64,000 nucleotides of DNA from Collimonas sp. OK307 (lineage in GTDB: Bacteria; Pseudomonadota; Gammaproteobacteria; Burkholderiales; Burkholderiaceae_D). The stretch spans positions 1-64,000 of the forward strand of contig NZ_FOQI01000020.1 in assembly GCF_900113705.1 (NCBI RefSeq), given 5' to 3'. The position numbers were made by a program, and so were the translations under genes. Shown here piece after piece: positions 24,532 to 32,125 of the stretch. Position 1 is the stretch's first letter. Each line of letters starts with the position of its first letter. The notes under the pieces were generated by a model. It searched no databases. It saw only the letters and a list, made by a program, of their open reading frames with translations, and was not told the origin of the DNA.

Positions 24532-26222
24532 TGGATGAGGGCACCCACCTAGGCGAGACACTGCGGATGTTCAGCGCCCGCGGGTTCGTGACGACTAAAT
24601 TTGTTCGGGGCGGCGGTCGAATTTTCGAGGGTGAGCTTCATTGTACAAAGGGCGCTGTCCGCGTACAAGTTCACTTGGATGATTGGGACTTCATCTCATA
24701 CCCGCGTATTACATTGATTTCCAAGCCGACGTTCTTGCCGGAACTTATGGCTCACGTCGACGCGTTGGATGGATTGTGCTACTTCTCACCTGGCTCCGTC
24801 ATCCTGAATCGCTATGATCCTGCCACAGCAATTGCGCAATGTTTGGATCAAGCTGCGGCAGTGCTTGAGAAGATCGTATTGGATCCAAAATACTGTGCCG
24901 ACGACCTTCAAGATGAATTCCTTGCCCATTGGCTTTACGGGCAGAGATCCCTACCATGGCCAGTAGTGCTATGTTCTTCTTCGTCGGAGAAAATCTACGC
25001 CGACTATTATCTTGTGGGATTGCCACCTGAACGAAAGGCCGTGATCGCGACCAGTTACGCGGATGTGAATACACTGGCGGCAACCCTGGGTAGCGAGGCA
25101 CCAAAAACGAGTCGATGCAAATGCTGGTTGTTTCGTACGACGATTCGACCGGTCGTGCCGGATGGGAAGATGCCGTCGACGGTAAAGGAAGTATTTTCCT
25201 GGCTGAGAAAGTGGGACCCACAACTCTACAATAGCGTCCACCGCGTACTTGAGCACGAGAAGGAGTATCTCGCGGCGAAGTTCGCGACGTTTGCGATCGA
25301 TACTCCGATCGGCTGGCTTGGGTTCGGATTCGATCTCGATCAGATGGTGCGATTGGGATATCGTAATGCTCCGAGACGATTCAAGCAGTACCTTCACGGC
25401 AAGGGCGGTTCGACGACGATATTTCGCATCGATATCACGGATATTCGGCCGGACTTCATCCACAGCCGCAACTTGGTCTTTGATGATTTGAAGGAAAAGC
25501 GCGTGACACTGGTGGGGTGTGGGGCCATTGGCGGCTATGTTGCGCAAGCGCTAATTCGATTGGGCGCGGGTACGGGCACTTGTGGCGAGCTTCTGCTGAT
25601 CGATTCAGACAACATCGGTGCAGAAAACCTCGGGCGCCATTATCTCGGGATGGGCACTTTGTTCAAGTCAAAGGCAGATGCGCTACGGCAAGAGCTCTGT
25701 CGACAGTTTCCGCACGTTTGTATTTCCGTGCAAACCAACACAGTTCGCGCCACTTCAAAATTTTTTATAGGTGACTTGATTATCGATGCTACTGGCGAGG
25801 AGGCAGTAAGTGAAATGATCAATGAAAGTCACCTCAGGCAGAAGATAAATGTTCCGCCGGTGCTGTATGTTTGGATAAAAGGAAACGGCGAGTGTGTTCA
25901 ATCGCTCTTCGTGGATTCAAAGCGATACGGATGCTTTCACTGTTTGCGGGTGACAGACGCGAGTCGGAATCGCGAGGATCGCTTTCCCATACTAAATGGC
26001 CCGCCACTACGAAAGCAGTTGGGATGCCGATCCTTTACTCCCTATGCAGTGTCGGCACCAATGCACGCGGCATCGCTCGCGATAGATGCAGTGATAGATT
26101 GGATGAAAGGTGATCCTAGTCCGAGGTTTCGCACCCGATATATCGAGAACGCAAACGCTAAAATGGTCAAGAACCAAAATATATCACCTTTAAAAGGGTG
26201 CCAAGCATGCGGGAGCCATTGA
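24531..26222 (+). CDS. cap2: CBASS ancillary protein Cap2, E1-E2 fusion
   Basis: 563 residues from ATG 24531. The N-terminal 150 residues are E2-like, with Cys83 (LCYFSPGSVIL) as candidate E2 cysteine. A linker domain follows. From about 315 the ThiF/E1 adenylation domain shows GCGAIGG (329-335) and LLLIDSDNIGAENLGRHYL. Candidate E1 cysteines are in 455-471, and C468-x2-C471 with C557-x2-C560 may bind zinc. Cap2 conjugates the cyclase C-terminus to a target, priming it for higher output. It starts in the cyclase stop and ends in the cap3 start, both TGATG, so the four genes are stoichiometrically coupled. Confidence 0.93.
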   Translation: MDEGTHLGETLRMFSARGFVTTKFVRGGGRIFEGELHCTKGAVRVQVHLDDWDFISYPRITLISKPTFLPELMAHVDALDGLCYFSPGSVILNRYDPATAIAQCLDQAAAVLEKIVLDPKYCADDLQDEFLAHWLYGQRSLPWPVVLCSSSSEKIYADYYLVGLPPERKAVIATSYADVNTLAATLGSEAPKTSRCKCWLFRTTIRPVVPDGKMPSTVKEVFSWLRKWDPQLYNSVHRVLEHEKEYLAAKFATFAIDTPIGWLGFGFDLDQMVRLGYRNAPRRFKQYLHGKGGSTTIFRIDITDIRPDFIHSRNLVFDDLKEKRVTLVGCGAIGGYVAQALIRLGAGTGTCGELLLIDSDNIGAENLGRHYLGMGTLFKSKADALRQELCRQFPHVCISVQTNTVRATSKFFIGDLIIDATGEEAVSEMINESHLRQKINVPPVLYVWIKGNGECVQSLFVDSKRYGCFHCLRVTDASRNREDRFPILNGPPLRKQLGCRSFTPYAVSAPMHAASLAIDAVIDWMKGDPSPRFRTRYIENANAKMVKNQNISPLKGCQACGSH

Positions 26223-26680
26223 TGTGGATTCATCCATTCGAGGCAACGGCTCGTATTCTGGTTGAGCCCGCCGTCCTCGATATGATCTTTGGCTTTAGAC
26301 AGAACGCGGCGCATAAGACAGAGGCTGGGGGCATACTGCTCGGATTCAGGCGCGGGGATCATCTTCACATTGTGGAGGCGACTACTCCTCAGCCTGCGGA
26401 TCGTCGTTCGCTATTTAGATTCTTCCGGCGAGATCGATATCATCAAAGCGTTGCATTAAAGCGATGGAAAGAAAGTAACGCGATGGTCGATTATTTGGGG
26501 GAATGGCACACTCATCCCGAGGTTCGTCCCACACCATCCTTCCTTGACATGTCGGAGTGGATACAGATATGTCGCCGCGAGCCATTGCCTATGGTCTTCA
26601 TAATTGTCGGAATGGACAGTTCGCTGTGGGTTGGTGTAGGAGTGAACGATTGTGTTTTGAACGCGGTTATCGCTGTCTAA
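26222..26680 (+). CDS. cap3: CBASS ancillary protein Cap3, JAB/MPN isopeptidase
   Basis: 152 residues from ATG 26222, chosen over GTG 26198 because TGATG coupling is repeated and GGGAG lies 8 bp upstream. The JAMM metalloprotease set is visible: Glu34 (TEAGGILLG), His96-x-His98-Pro (EWHTHPE), Ser106 and Asp109 (PSFLDMSEW). Cap3 removes the conjugates made by Cap2 and so limits cyclase priming. With capV, the cyclase and cap2 it completes a type II CBASS with the V. cholerae gene order. Confidence 0.93.
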   Translation: MWIHPFEATARILVEPAVLDMIFGFRQNAAHKTEAGGILLGFRRGDHLHIVEATTPQPADRRSLFRFFRRDRYHQSVALKRWKESNAMVDYLGEWHTHPEVRPTPSFLDMSEWIQICRREPLPMVFIIVGMDSSLWVGVGVNDCVLNAVIAV

Positions 26681-26711
26681 AAAAGTGTAAAGTCTTGTCT
26701 TGCACTTTTTT
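26679..26711 (+). terminator. Terminator-like hairpin after cap3
   Basis: AAAAAAGTG and CACTTTTTT are separated by 15 bases; the right arm ends in a T-run. It starts in the cap3 stop codon and marks the end of the CBASS transcript. Confidence 0.6.
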
Positions 26712-26881
26712 GTCGTTGAAGTGCCGCAAGCAGAAGTACTGCACAGATTCCACCGTGCTCCTGATCGTCGCCTTATCCCTGCCGCCTTGGACGGCAGCAG
26801 TAAGTCGGTGACAACTTGAAGGAAAATGACTAGGTGCGATCTGCGCCCCGTGCATCGGCCGGTAGCCGAAGAAAGTAACGT

Positions 26882-27184
26882 ATGTCCGCTATCATCAATG
26901 AAGCAATTAAAACCTTGACCAGTGCTGTGAACCTCTCTACTGGCCTAAATCATCCCAACGACATGAACAAGGCGCGTGATCTGTTCAAGATTCTGCATGA
27001 TAAGGGCGAAATCATTCTGAAAAGCGACGTGGTATCCGCTGCTCTTGCAAACCATTGGAATAACGATGACGCCGACGAACTCGGTAGTCTTGCGCAGCAA
27101 ATCGGTGAAGGTAAGAATCCACGCATCACCGATGGTCCTTGGTGGGCAGATGATATCTACGAAAAACTATCTGCTCGCGCATAG
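26882..27184 (+). CDS. Hypothetical 100-aa protein, paired with HEPN-like gene
   Basis: 100 residues: INEAIKTLTSAVNLSTGLNHPNDMNKARDLFKIL, quoted in parts, is an amphipathic helical start, then KSDVVSAALANHWNNDDADELG and a C-terminal GPWWADDIYEKL. It resembles short DUF1889/YoaC-type proteins in size and style, but this is a weak impression. It ends 8 bp before the HEPN-like gene, so the two are co-transcribed. A role as the antitoxin or partner of the downstream protein is possible. No DNA-binding motif seen. Confidence 0.55.
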   Translation: MSAIINEAIKTLTSAVNLSTGLNHPNDMNKARDLFKILHDKGEIILKSDVVSAALANHWNNDDADELGSLAQQIGEGKNPRITDGPWWADDIYEKLSARA

Positions 27185-27192
27185 GAAAATTC

Positions 27193-27669
27193 ATGGAAAC
27201 AAATTCCAGTGGTGCGCCGAGCCATTCCCTAATCCCCTTTAATGACCAGTACGTGCGTGAACTCGGCGTTGCAACGTATATCTTCAGTTACTTGGAGTGG
27301 GGCATTGTATGGAGCATTGAATGCCTAGAGCATGGATATATCAACATGGCTTCAAAGGGAACAGCAGGAGCAATTGCAGACAAGTTCAAAAGCGTGGCGT
27401 CCCGTTCGACAGTGCTACCAGCCAACATCATGGTGGAAATACAAATGGCCGCAGATAAGTTCAAAGCACTGGTAACGGATCGGAACATGCTCATCCACGG
27501 TAATCCTTATACAGCCGTGACTGGAAGCCAACAATTACTTTACAACGGGAAGTCTGGTTGGAGGGAATGGTCAATCACAGACATCCAAGCGGTAGCAGCT
27601 GAGTTTGAAACGCTCGCCATTGAAGTCAACCGATTGTTCCGCGCCCATCTTTGGGCACTTCGGTCATAG
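27193..27669 (+). CDS. HEPN-like protein with RxxxxH motif
   Basis: 158 residues, all-helical by appearance. Residues 97-102 (RNMLIH, within VTDRNMLIHGNPYT) give Arg-x4-His, the catalytic pattern of HEPN ribonucleases, in a helix end followed by a GNPY turn. An N-terminal aromatic helix (YIFSYLEWGIVWSIECL) and a C-terminal helix (IQAVAAEFETLAIEVNRLFRAH) would complete the bundle. The same motif occurs in non-nuclease uncharacterised families, so RNase activity is inference. It follows the 100-aa gene by 8 bp, an arrangement like toxin-antitoxin pairs, directly after CBASS. Confidence 0.6.
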   Translation: METNSSGAPSHSLIPFNDQYVRELGVATYIFSYLEWGIVWSIECLEHGYINMASKGTAGAIADKFKSVASRSTVLPANIMVEIQMAADKFKALVTDRNMLIHGNPYTAVTGSQQLLYNGKSGWREWSITDIQAVAAEFETLAIEVNRLFRAHLWALRS

Positions 27670-27793
27670 AAAGTTAGTAAGGTTTGCCATCTTCCGGGCC
27701 GTTGCTGGGCTAAGTTCGTATAACGACGAAGAGTAGAAAATGCGTCAGTTTGAAATTGATGACGTAGTAGAAACTGCGGTAGGTGATCCGCGT

Positions 27794-27836
27794 GCGCAGT
27801 TATCCTTGAGGCGGGATCCCTCAAGAATAACTTCGC
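27794..27836. other. Long imperfect hairpin
   Basis: Two 18-base arms (starting GCGCAGTTATCC and ending ATAACTTCGC) with two mismatches and a 7-base loop. It lies between the HEPN-like gene and the next operon. There is no T-run, so it is not a plain terminator. It could stop or protect transcripts or be a mobile-element remnant. Confidence 0.5.
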
Positions 27837-27904
27837 ATGATGACTGCTAAATATTCTGGTCAAACAATTCACGTAATGTCTTTGAAGTAACTCCGAGGAA
27901 AAAT

Positions 27905-28444
27905 ATGTATCAACAGGGCTTGTACATATACGAAGAAACACTTCAGCATCATGCGTATGTTTTGCTGTCTCAATTGCTTGCAATGCATGAGTTCGAAAAC
28001 CTCGCCTACTACCCCGGCTGTGCTGACGTGGTGAGCGCCCTGATGGGTGTGGGTGAACCGGAGTTGAACAGAAACATCATGAGTCTCGCAGCATTATCAC
28101 GAGCTAACGATGATGCAAGGGGTGGTTTAGCCATACATCTCGAACAAGCTCCAAAAGGCGTTGGCGTAATCACGAAAAACGGTGGTGGCGATGAAGTGTT
28201 GAGTGCGAGAGAGGCATGTAACAAAATCATACACAACACAGCAGTCAAGTTAGAGTTTGAAGCAACGACTGAGCATCCGCTTTACGCCGATGCATACAAG
28301 CTAAATTCAATTGAAGACAACAAAGAGTATCGTGTGCCATTTTTGATACTAAGCGGCAAAGCGCAAGGCGTTAATGGCAAGGAGTGGCTCGCTCGAATTA
28401 ACATGATTCAGTGGATTTTCGCGGTCGCTAACTTCGGCGCATGA
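27905..28444 (+). CDS. Hypothetical 179-aa protein, first of a three-gene unit
   Basis: 179 residues, not recognised. The N-terminus is helical with an aromatic patch (GLYIYEETLQHHAYVLLSQLL). The middle is Gly- and acid-rich, and SAREACNKIIHNTAVKLEFEA is a likely central helix, after which come beta-like strands (YRVPFLILSGKAQGVNGKEWLARINMIQWIFAVANF in parts). It has no canonical HEPN spacing. Its stop overlaps the start of a 57-codon frame (ATGA), indicating an operon with the small genes downstream. It sits inside the defence island between the HEPN-like pair and an NTPase-Mrr gene. Confidence 0.6.
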   Translation: MYQQGLYIYEETLQHHAYVLLSQLLAMHEFENLAYYPGCADVVSALMGVGEPELNRNIMSLAALSRANDDARGGLAIHLEQAPKGVGVITKNGGGDEVLSAREACNKIIHNTAVKLEFEATTEHPLYADAYKLNSIEDNKEYRVPFLILSGKAQGVNGKEWLARINMIQWIFAVANFGA

Positions 28445-28614
28445 CGCAATCCGAAAAGAAAAGGAAAATCCCGTGGGCGAAAAGGTTCTTCGATACTATG
28501 GTCGATGCAAAAGACAGACCATCATATGTTCAACGGACGCTTAGCTTGCTCCCTCTGCACTTGGAAGCGCCTCAACTAAGGCAAGGAAAAATATGTCAGC
28601 GCCCATTACTATAA
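28441..28614 (+). CDS. Small basic protein (57 aa)
   Basis: 57 residues from ATG 28441, which overlaps the stop of the previous gene (ATGA), to TAA 28612-28614. It begins MTQSEKKRKIPWAKRFFDTM and is strongly basic with a short leucine-rich middle (RTLSLLPLHLEA). It overlaps the next gene by 22 bp in another frame. Translational coupling on both sides supports it as real, although the C-terminal codons in the overlap are the weakest part. Confidence 0.4.
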   Translation: MTQSEKKRKIPWAKRFFDTMVDAKDRPSYVQRTLSLLPLHLEAPQLRQGKICQRPLL

Positions 28615-28865
28615 AACGTATTCGCGATCAATTCATTGCATTCTTGAGGCGAAAGAAACTTGTCGTGATTGCAGTGCTTGTTTTTAGTACAGCTGAGATA
28701 TTGGAGGCCGCTGGTGCGGGAGCAGTATTGCTTTCGATGAAAGGCGAATCTGGACTTATGTTTTATGTTTTGCTGTTGCTTCGAATTGTAGCATTCGTCC
28801 TTATTGCAACGTGGTGTGTAATTCAGATATTTGAACGTTATCAAAAAGAGCGTCAGGAAAAGTGA
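28593..28865 (+). CDS. Small two-segment membrane protein
   Basis: 90 residues with two membrane segments (about 22-48 and 54-80), a basic N-terminus (RIRDQFIAFLRRKK) and a charged cytoplasmic tail (ERYQKERQEK). Such small membrane proteins often act as pore-forming effectors or holin-like parts of abortive systems, but no family was recognised. It is the last gene of the three-gene unit. A 21-codon hydrophobic frame (MHLISLMLAVAGLGFG) follows at 28867. Confidence 0.55.
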   Translation: MSAPITIKRIRDQFIAFLRRKKLVVIAVLVFSTAEILEAAGAGAVLLSMKGESGLMFYVLLLLRIVAFVLIATWCVIQIFERYQKERQEK

Positions 28866-29169
28866 AATGCATTTGATAAGTTTAATGCTAGCAGTGGCAG
28901 GTTTAGGTTTCGGAGCGAAAGTCGAAATTTAGAAATTATTTCAATTTTGCAATTAAATTGATAAAATAAAAATTAATCTCTACGCCTCTTTTGTCGATTT
29001 GGTTATACCTTCTTTTTCGAGGTATAACCGATTTGGGCTAAGTTACATAAAGCTCTCTGGAGAAAAGAAACTTGCGACCTGTTTTTTCGTCGCCGATTAA
29101 ATTTGCAAAAAGAGAATTAAATCACGTTAGACGTCACCGGCAGCAAGTCCGCAGAGAGATACTTCAAGA
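28866..29169. other. AT-rich intergenic region with hairpin before the NTPase-Mrr gene
   Basis: A 21-codon frame at 28867-28932 encodes a short hydrophobic peptide; it may be translated or chance. A perfect 10-bp stem (GGTTATACCT and its complement) lies at 29001-29029 with a 9-base loop, without a T-run on the plus side, so it may be an operator or transcript end. The region is strongly AT-rich (28925-28980) and probably contains the promoter of the next gene. Confidence 0.4.
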
Positions 29170-30315
29170 ATGAGAAAGCACAACCTCTACGACATTTTCG
29201 ATAACCTCAATCGCTTTCCGATAGTTGTGGGGCGGGAGAATGAGCTGGAGCTGCTGAATTCAGCAATATTGAATCAAAGGAAGAGAGTTGTTGCAATAAC
29301 GGGAAACAATGCTACCGGCAAAACAACGCTGTGGATGCAGTTCCTTAGGAATCATGGAGTTGAACTTGCGAAAAACACAGAGGCCGTATATCTCCACAGA
29401 TCATCAGATGAATTTCCGCCGCTAAACAAAGACACAAAATTGGTTGTTCTTGAAGACCTTAGCTTTGATTTTACACGCGAGATATCAGGTCGCATTTCAT
29501 CTTTTATCAAGGAAAATCAAAATAAACAATTTATCCTTGTAAGCACATTCTCTGATTTCGTCAAAGAATTTAACCCGGAAGCACACATACATTTAAATGC
29601 GTTGCCGCATGCAGGATCGCAACAGTTCCTGTTGCAAGCTCTGGAAACCATGCTTCCGGACGGTGATCTTGCTAAGGTTGCGCACTTTACACAAGGCAAC
29701 CCCTTATTGTTAAATTTGGTTGTCAATCATATTAACAACGGCAGCAAGAACATTGACGCACTGTTCAAACTTCTTAGCGAAGACATAAAATACAGGTCAA
29801 TTGACCAGATTGGCGAAATCCGAAAGTCGATTGAACAACCGAATTTTATCCATGTAGCGAACGATATTCGAGTAATCAATGGAAAGCTTCTTGAAGCAAT
29901 TCAGAGAAATCACAAAGCAATTTTCGATCTGACGCCGCGCCAGTTCGAACAGTTCGTTGCTGAGCTTATGGAAAAAAGAGGGTATAGAGTTGATCTAACG
30001 AAGGCAACCCGAGATGGCGGCAAGGATTTGATTATTGCCAATCATGTAGATATTGGGAATTTTATTTTTTACGTCGAATGCAAGAAATATGCACCAATCA
30101 ATCCGGTTGGCGTGAATTTGGTGCGTGAGCTTGCAGGAACAGTTTTAGCTGACCGAGTGACCGCAGGAATAATGATTACTTCTTCATATTTCTCGCCAGA
30201 TGCAATCAACTACTCAAATCAACTCAAACATCAGTTGAGCTTGATTGACTACCTTAAGTTAAAAGATTGGATCAATGAGTGCGACACCAGCTTCCGCAAA
30301 TTACCGCTTAGGTAG
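29170..30315 (+). CDS. NTPase-Mrr restriction endonuclease fusion
   Basis: 381 residues. Residues 17-215 are a P-loop ATPase of the AAA/STAND type: VVGRENELELL entry, Walker A GNNATGKTT (45-53, Lys51), Walker B-like LVVLEDLSFD (91-100), and a GNPLLLNLV motif typical of STAND winged modules. Residues 250-380 are an Mrr-type PD-(D/E)XK nuclease: TPRQFEQFVAELMEKRGYRV, Asp286 (RDGGKD), Glu303-Cys-Lys305 (YVECKKYA), then Asn114-like helix LVRELAGTVLAD. It is a single-protein combination of sensor ATPase and DNA nuclease. Mrr domains act on modified or foreign DNA. It is the last gene of the island before the inverted-repeat element. Confidence 0.82.
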   Translation: MRKHNLYDIFDNLNRFPIVVGRENELELLNSAILNQRKRVVAITGNNATGKTTLWMQFLRNHGVELAKNTEAVYLHRSSDEFPPLNKDTKLVVLEDLSFDFTREISGRISSFIKENQNKQFILVSTFSDFVKEFNPEAHIHLNALPHAGSQQFLLQALETMLPDGDLAKVAHFTQGNPLLLNLVVNHINNGSKNIDALFKLLSEDIKYRSIDQIGEIRKSIEQPNFIHVANDIRVINGKLLEAIQRNHKAIFDLTPRQFEQFVAELMEKRGYRVDLTKATRDGGKDLIIANHVDIGNFIFYVECKKYAPINPVGVNLVRELAGTVLADRVTAGIMITSSYFSPDAINYSNQLKHQLSLIDYLKLKDWINECDTSFRKLPLR

Positions 30316-30431
30316 TTTAAGGCGCGCTTTCGTTCGAAATGACATACAGGCGGTTATGGAAGGCGGAGTTTTTGGATTCATTTGTCGTGAGCAAAAATAC
30401 AATAATGAAACTCGGCTTTCCAAGAGTGGGG

Positions 30432-30653
30432 TATCCGGATAAATGCGGCGATGTGACTGAGCCTGGGTAGCTGAGGTGGGGTAGCTCTCGCCGGTGGCTA
30501 GTGTTCTTCGCGCGACCCCACCTCGGCCGTTACAGGTCTTAGACCGCCTTATATCGACCTGCGCGGACGACTCTTTACGCACATAGGAGGACGCAGTACC
30601 CGAAAATCCGCTCAACCTAGGTCTCTTATCGGGTCGCCGCATTTGTCCGGATA
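30432..30653. mobile_element. Small inverted-repeat element (MITE-like or IS relic)
   Basis: TATCCGGATAAATGCGGCGA at 30432-30451 is repeated in inverse orientation at 30634-30653 with a single mismatch (222 bp end to end). Inside, GAGGTGGGGT (30473-30482) and ACCCCACCTC (30515-30524) form a second perfect pair. No gene is encoded. It lies between the last defence gene and the metallophosphoesterase gene. The ends could be those of an IS or transposon whose body was lost. Confidence 0.6.
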
Positions 30654-30666
30654 GCTGATTAGACGT

Positions 30667-32118
30667 TCATCCTATATAGTCGGTTTTATCACAATGGATT
30701 TTGCCAGGCGCTGGCATTGTACACATCGCCATTTTTTCACCACCGCGTGTATAGACCTTAAATATCCAATCTGCTCCATCTCGCTCCATCGTCATAAAGC
30801 CAAAGGTATTGGTGTGCGCTATGCTCTCAAGTGTTGTTCCTGGAGCGGGCGTAACATCGGCAGGAAAAGGTACTGGAAAATTGGGGTCGACAACATCGCC
30901 GCCGTTACCGGAGATGAAGGTGGCAGGATGATTCGACGAAAAATTGAGTGCTTGGAAATTATGAACATGACCGTGGATAGCAAGTTCTACCTCTGGCGGA
31001 AAATAAGTATCTGGGTAGAGCGCACGCATAACTGATTGCAGCGCCGCGCCAAAGCCTACCGGACCGCCATGTCCATACTGCACAAAGCCGAACGCAGGAT
31101 GATGACTGGTAAATATACTTCGCACGCCCGGTTTGGCCGCCAATCGAGCCACAGTTTGAAACTGTCCTAGATATTTGATGTATTGCGGATCCGTGGGCGA
31201 CAACGCAATCTGCCCCAGCTTGGCTGAATCGAACACGATCAATTGGGTATGCGCACCCAGGTTGACGGCAAAGGGTTCTGAATAATTGGCATTATGGTCG
31301 TTGTCAGAATTGTCGCAACTGCGTTCGGGTTGATATGGCCTGGAGTCGAAGTAGCGGAACCAACCTTGACCGGCACGGGCGCACTCTTCATGATTTCCGC
31401 GCACAAACACCCACGGAGCTGCAGCTAATAAAGGTGCTGCTGGCTGTAGAAAATCGGCAAACCAAGCATCGGATCCATAGCCCCATGCACTTCCTTGGCA
31501 ACCTTCTGAGTTGTCAGGACAAGTGGTTTCACGGTAGTGATAGTCGCCAACATGAAGTACCAAATCGGGCTTGAAACTAGCTGCCTTTTCTGCCACATGT
31601 GGGAAAGGCCATGCGGCTTCATCATTGCAGTCCTGGAAAATACGGTCCGTTTTTTTAAGGCGGCAACCCGTATCGCCAAGTATGACAATACGTTGTGGCT
31701 CGGCCCTGGGTACCGGCAGGGCGCGCGCGCCAATGGTTATCTGCGTAACGTGCTGCGGTAAGGGAGCTTCGCACGTTGCCGTGGCAAATACTGAAGGTTT
31801 GGAGTCGGCAACGGCGCTGATGGTTGGCCGCCGGGATATGGTTGCTGCCGCAGCACGCAAGTTCATCCGAGTCTGGGTACCATCGAATGAAATCATTGGG
31901 CACTGAGCCAGTGTAGTATTGGCACGCGCGATAGCTTGGTTGCCGCCGCTCATTTCGACCCAGGCTGCCGTCACATGGGCGTCGTCGACTGTTGCGGTGT
32001 CCGGCTTGATGCTCGCGCAACCGGCTAACCCTGATAAAACAATCAGGCCGATTGCTGCTTGACAGAGTTGCCTGGCGGCTTCGGATATGCCGTTACTTTG
32101 CCAAATGGTTTTCATCAT
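30667..32118 (-). CDS. Lipoprotein metallophosphoesterase
   Basis: 483 residues from ATG 32118. The leader ends in a lipobox (LSGLAGCAS), so the mature protein is a lipoprotein, likely facing the periplasm. The calcineurin-like metal motifs are in order: GDTGCR, GDYHYRE, GNHEECARAG, HGHVHNF. The N-terminal 110 residues are a separate domain of unknown role. The gene starts 7 bp after the stop of the 5'-nucleotidase gene on the same strand, so the two are an operon for dephosphorylation of extracellular phosphoesters. An AAAGAAAA sequence precedes the start. Substrate is unknown; nucleotides are likely given the neighbours. Confidence 0.85.
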   Translation of the reverse strand: MMKTIWQSNGISEAARQLCQAAIGLIVLSGLAGCASIKPDTATVDDAHVTAAWVEMSGGNQAIARANTTLAQCPMISFDGTQTRMNLRAAAATISRRPTISAVADSKPSVFATATCEAPLPQHVTQITIGARALPVPRAEPQRIVILGDTGCRLKKTDRIFQDCNDEAAWPFPHVAEKAASFKPDLVLHVGDYHYRETTCPDNSEGCQGSAWGYGSDAWFADFLQPAAPLLAAAPWVFVRGNHEECARAGQGWFRYFDSRPYQPERSCDNSDNDHNANYSEPFAVNLGAHTQLIVFDSAKLGQIALSPTDPQYIKYLGQFQTVARLAAKPGVRSIFTSHHPAFGFVQYGHGGPVGFGAALQSVMRALYPDTYFPPEVELAIHGHVHNFQALNFSSNHPATFISGNGGDVVDPNFPVPFPADVTPAPGTTLESIAHTNTFGFMTMERDGADWIFKVYTRGGEKMAMCTMPAPGKIHCDKTDYIG

Positions 32119-32125
32119 ATTTTCT

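Noticed and set aside
27794-27836. Hairpin as an integron attC site
   Set aside because: No conserved RYYYAAC/GTTRRRY core and no integrase or cassette structure nearby.
27905-28444. 179-aa protein as a HEPN ribonuclease because of REACNKIIH
   Set aside because: The Arg-to-His spacing is seven residues, outside the usual x4-6, and the rest of the protein is beta-rich.
30432-30653. The island-end inverted repeat as the missing Tn7-like end
   Set aside because: It has no TGTGTCAAA-type units and both arms are within 222 bp, unlike a single transposon end.
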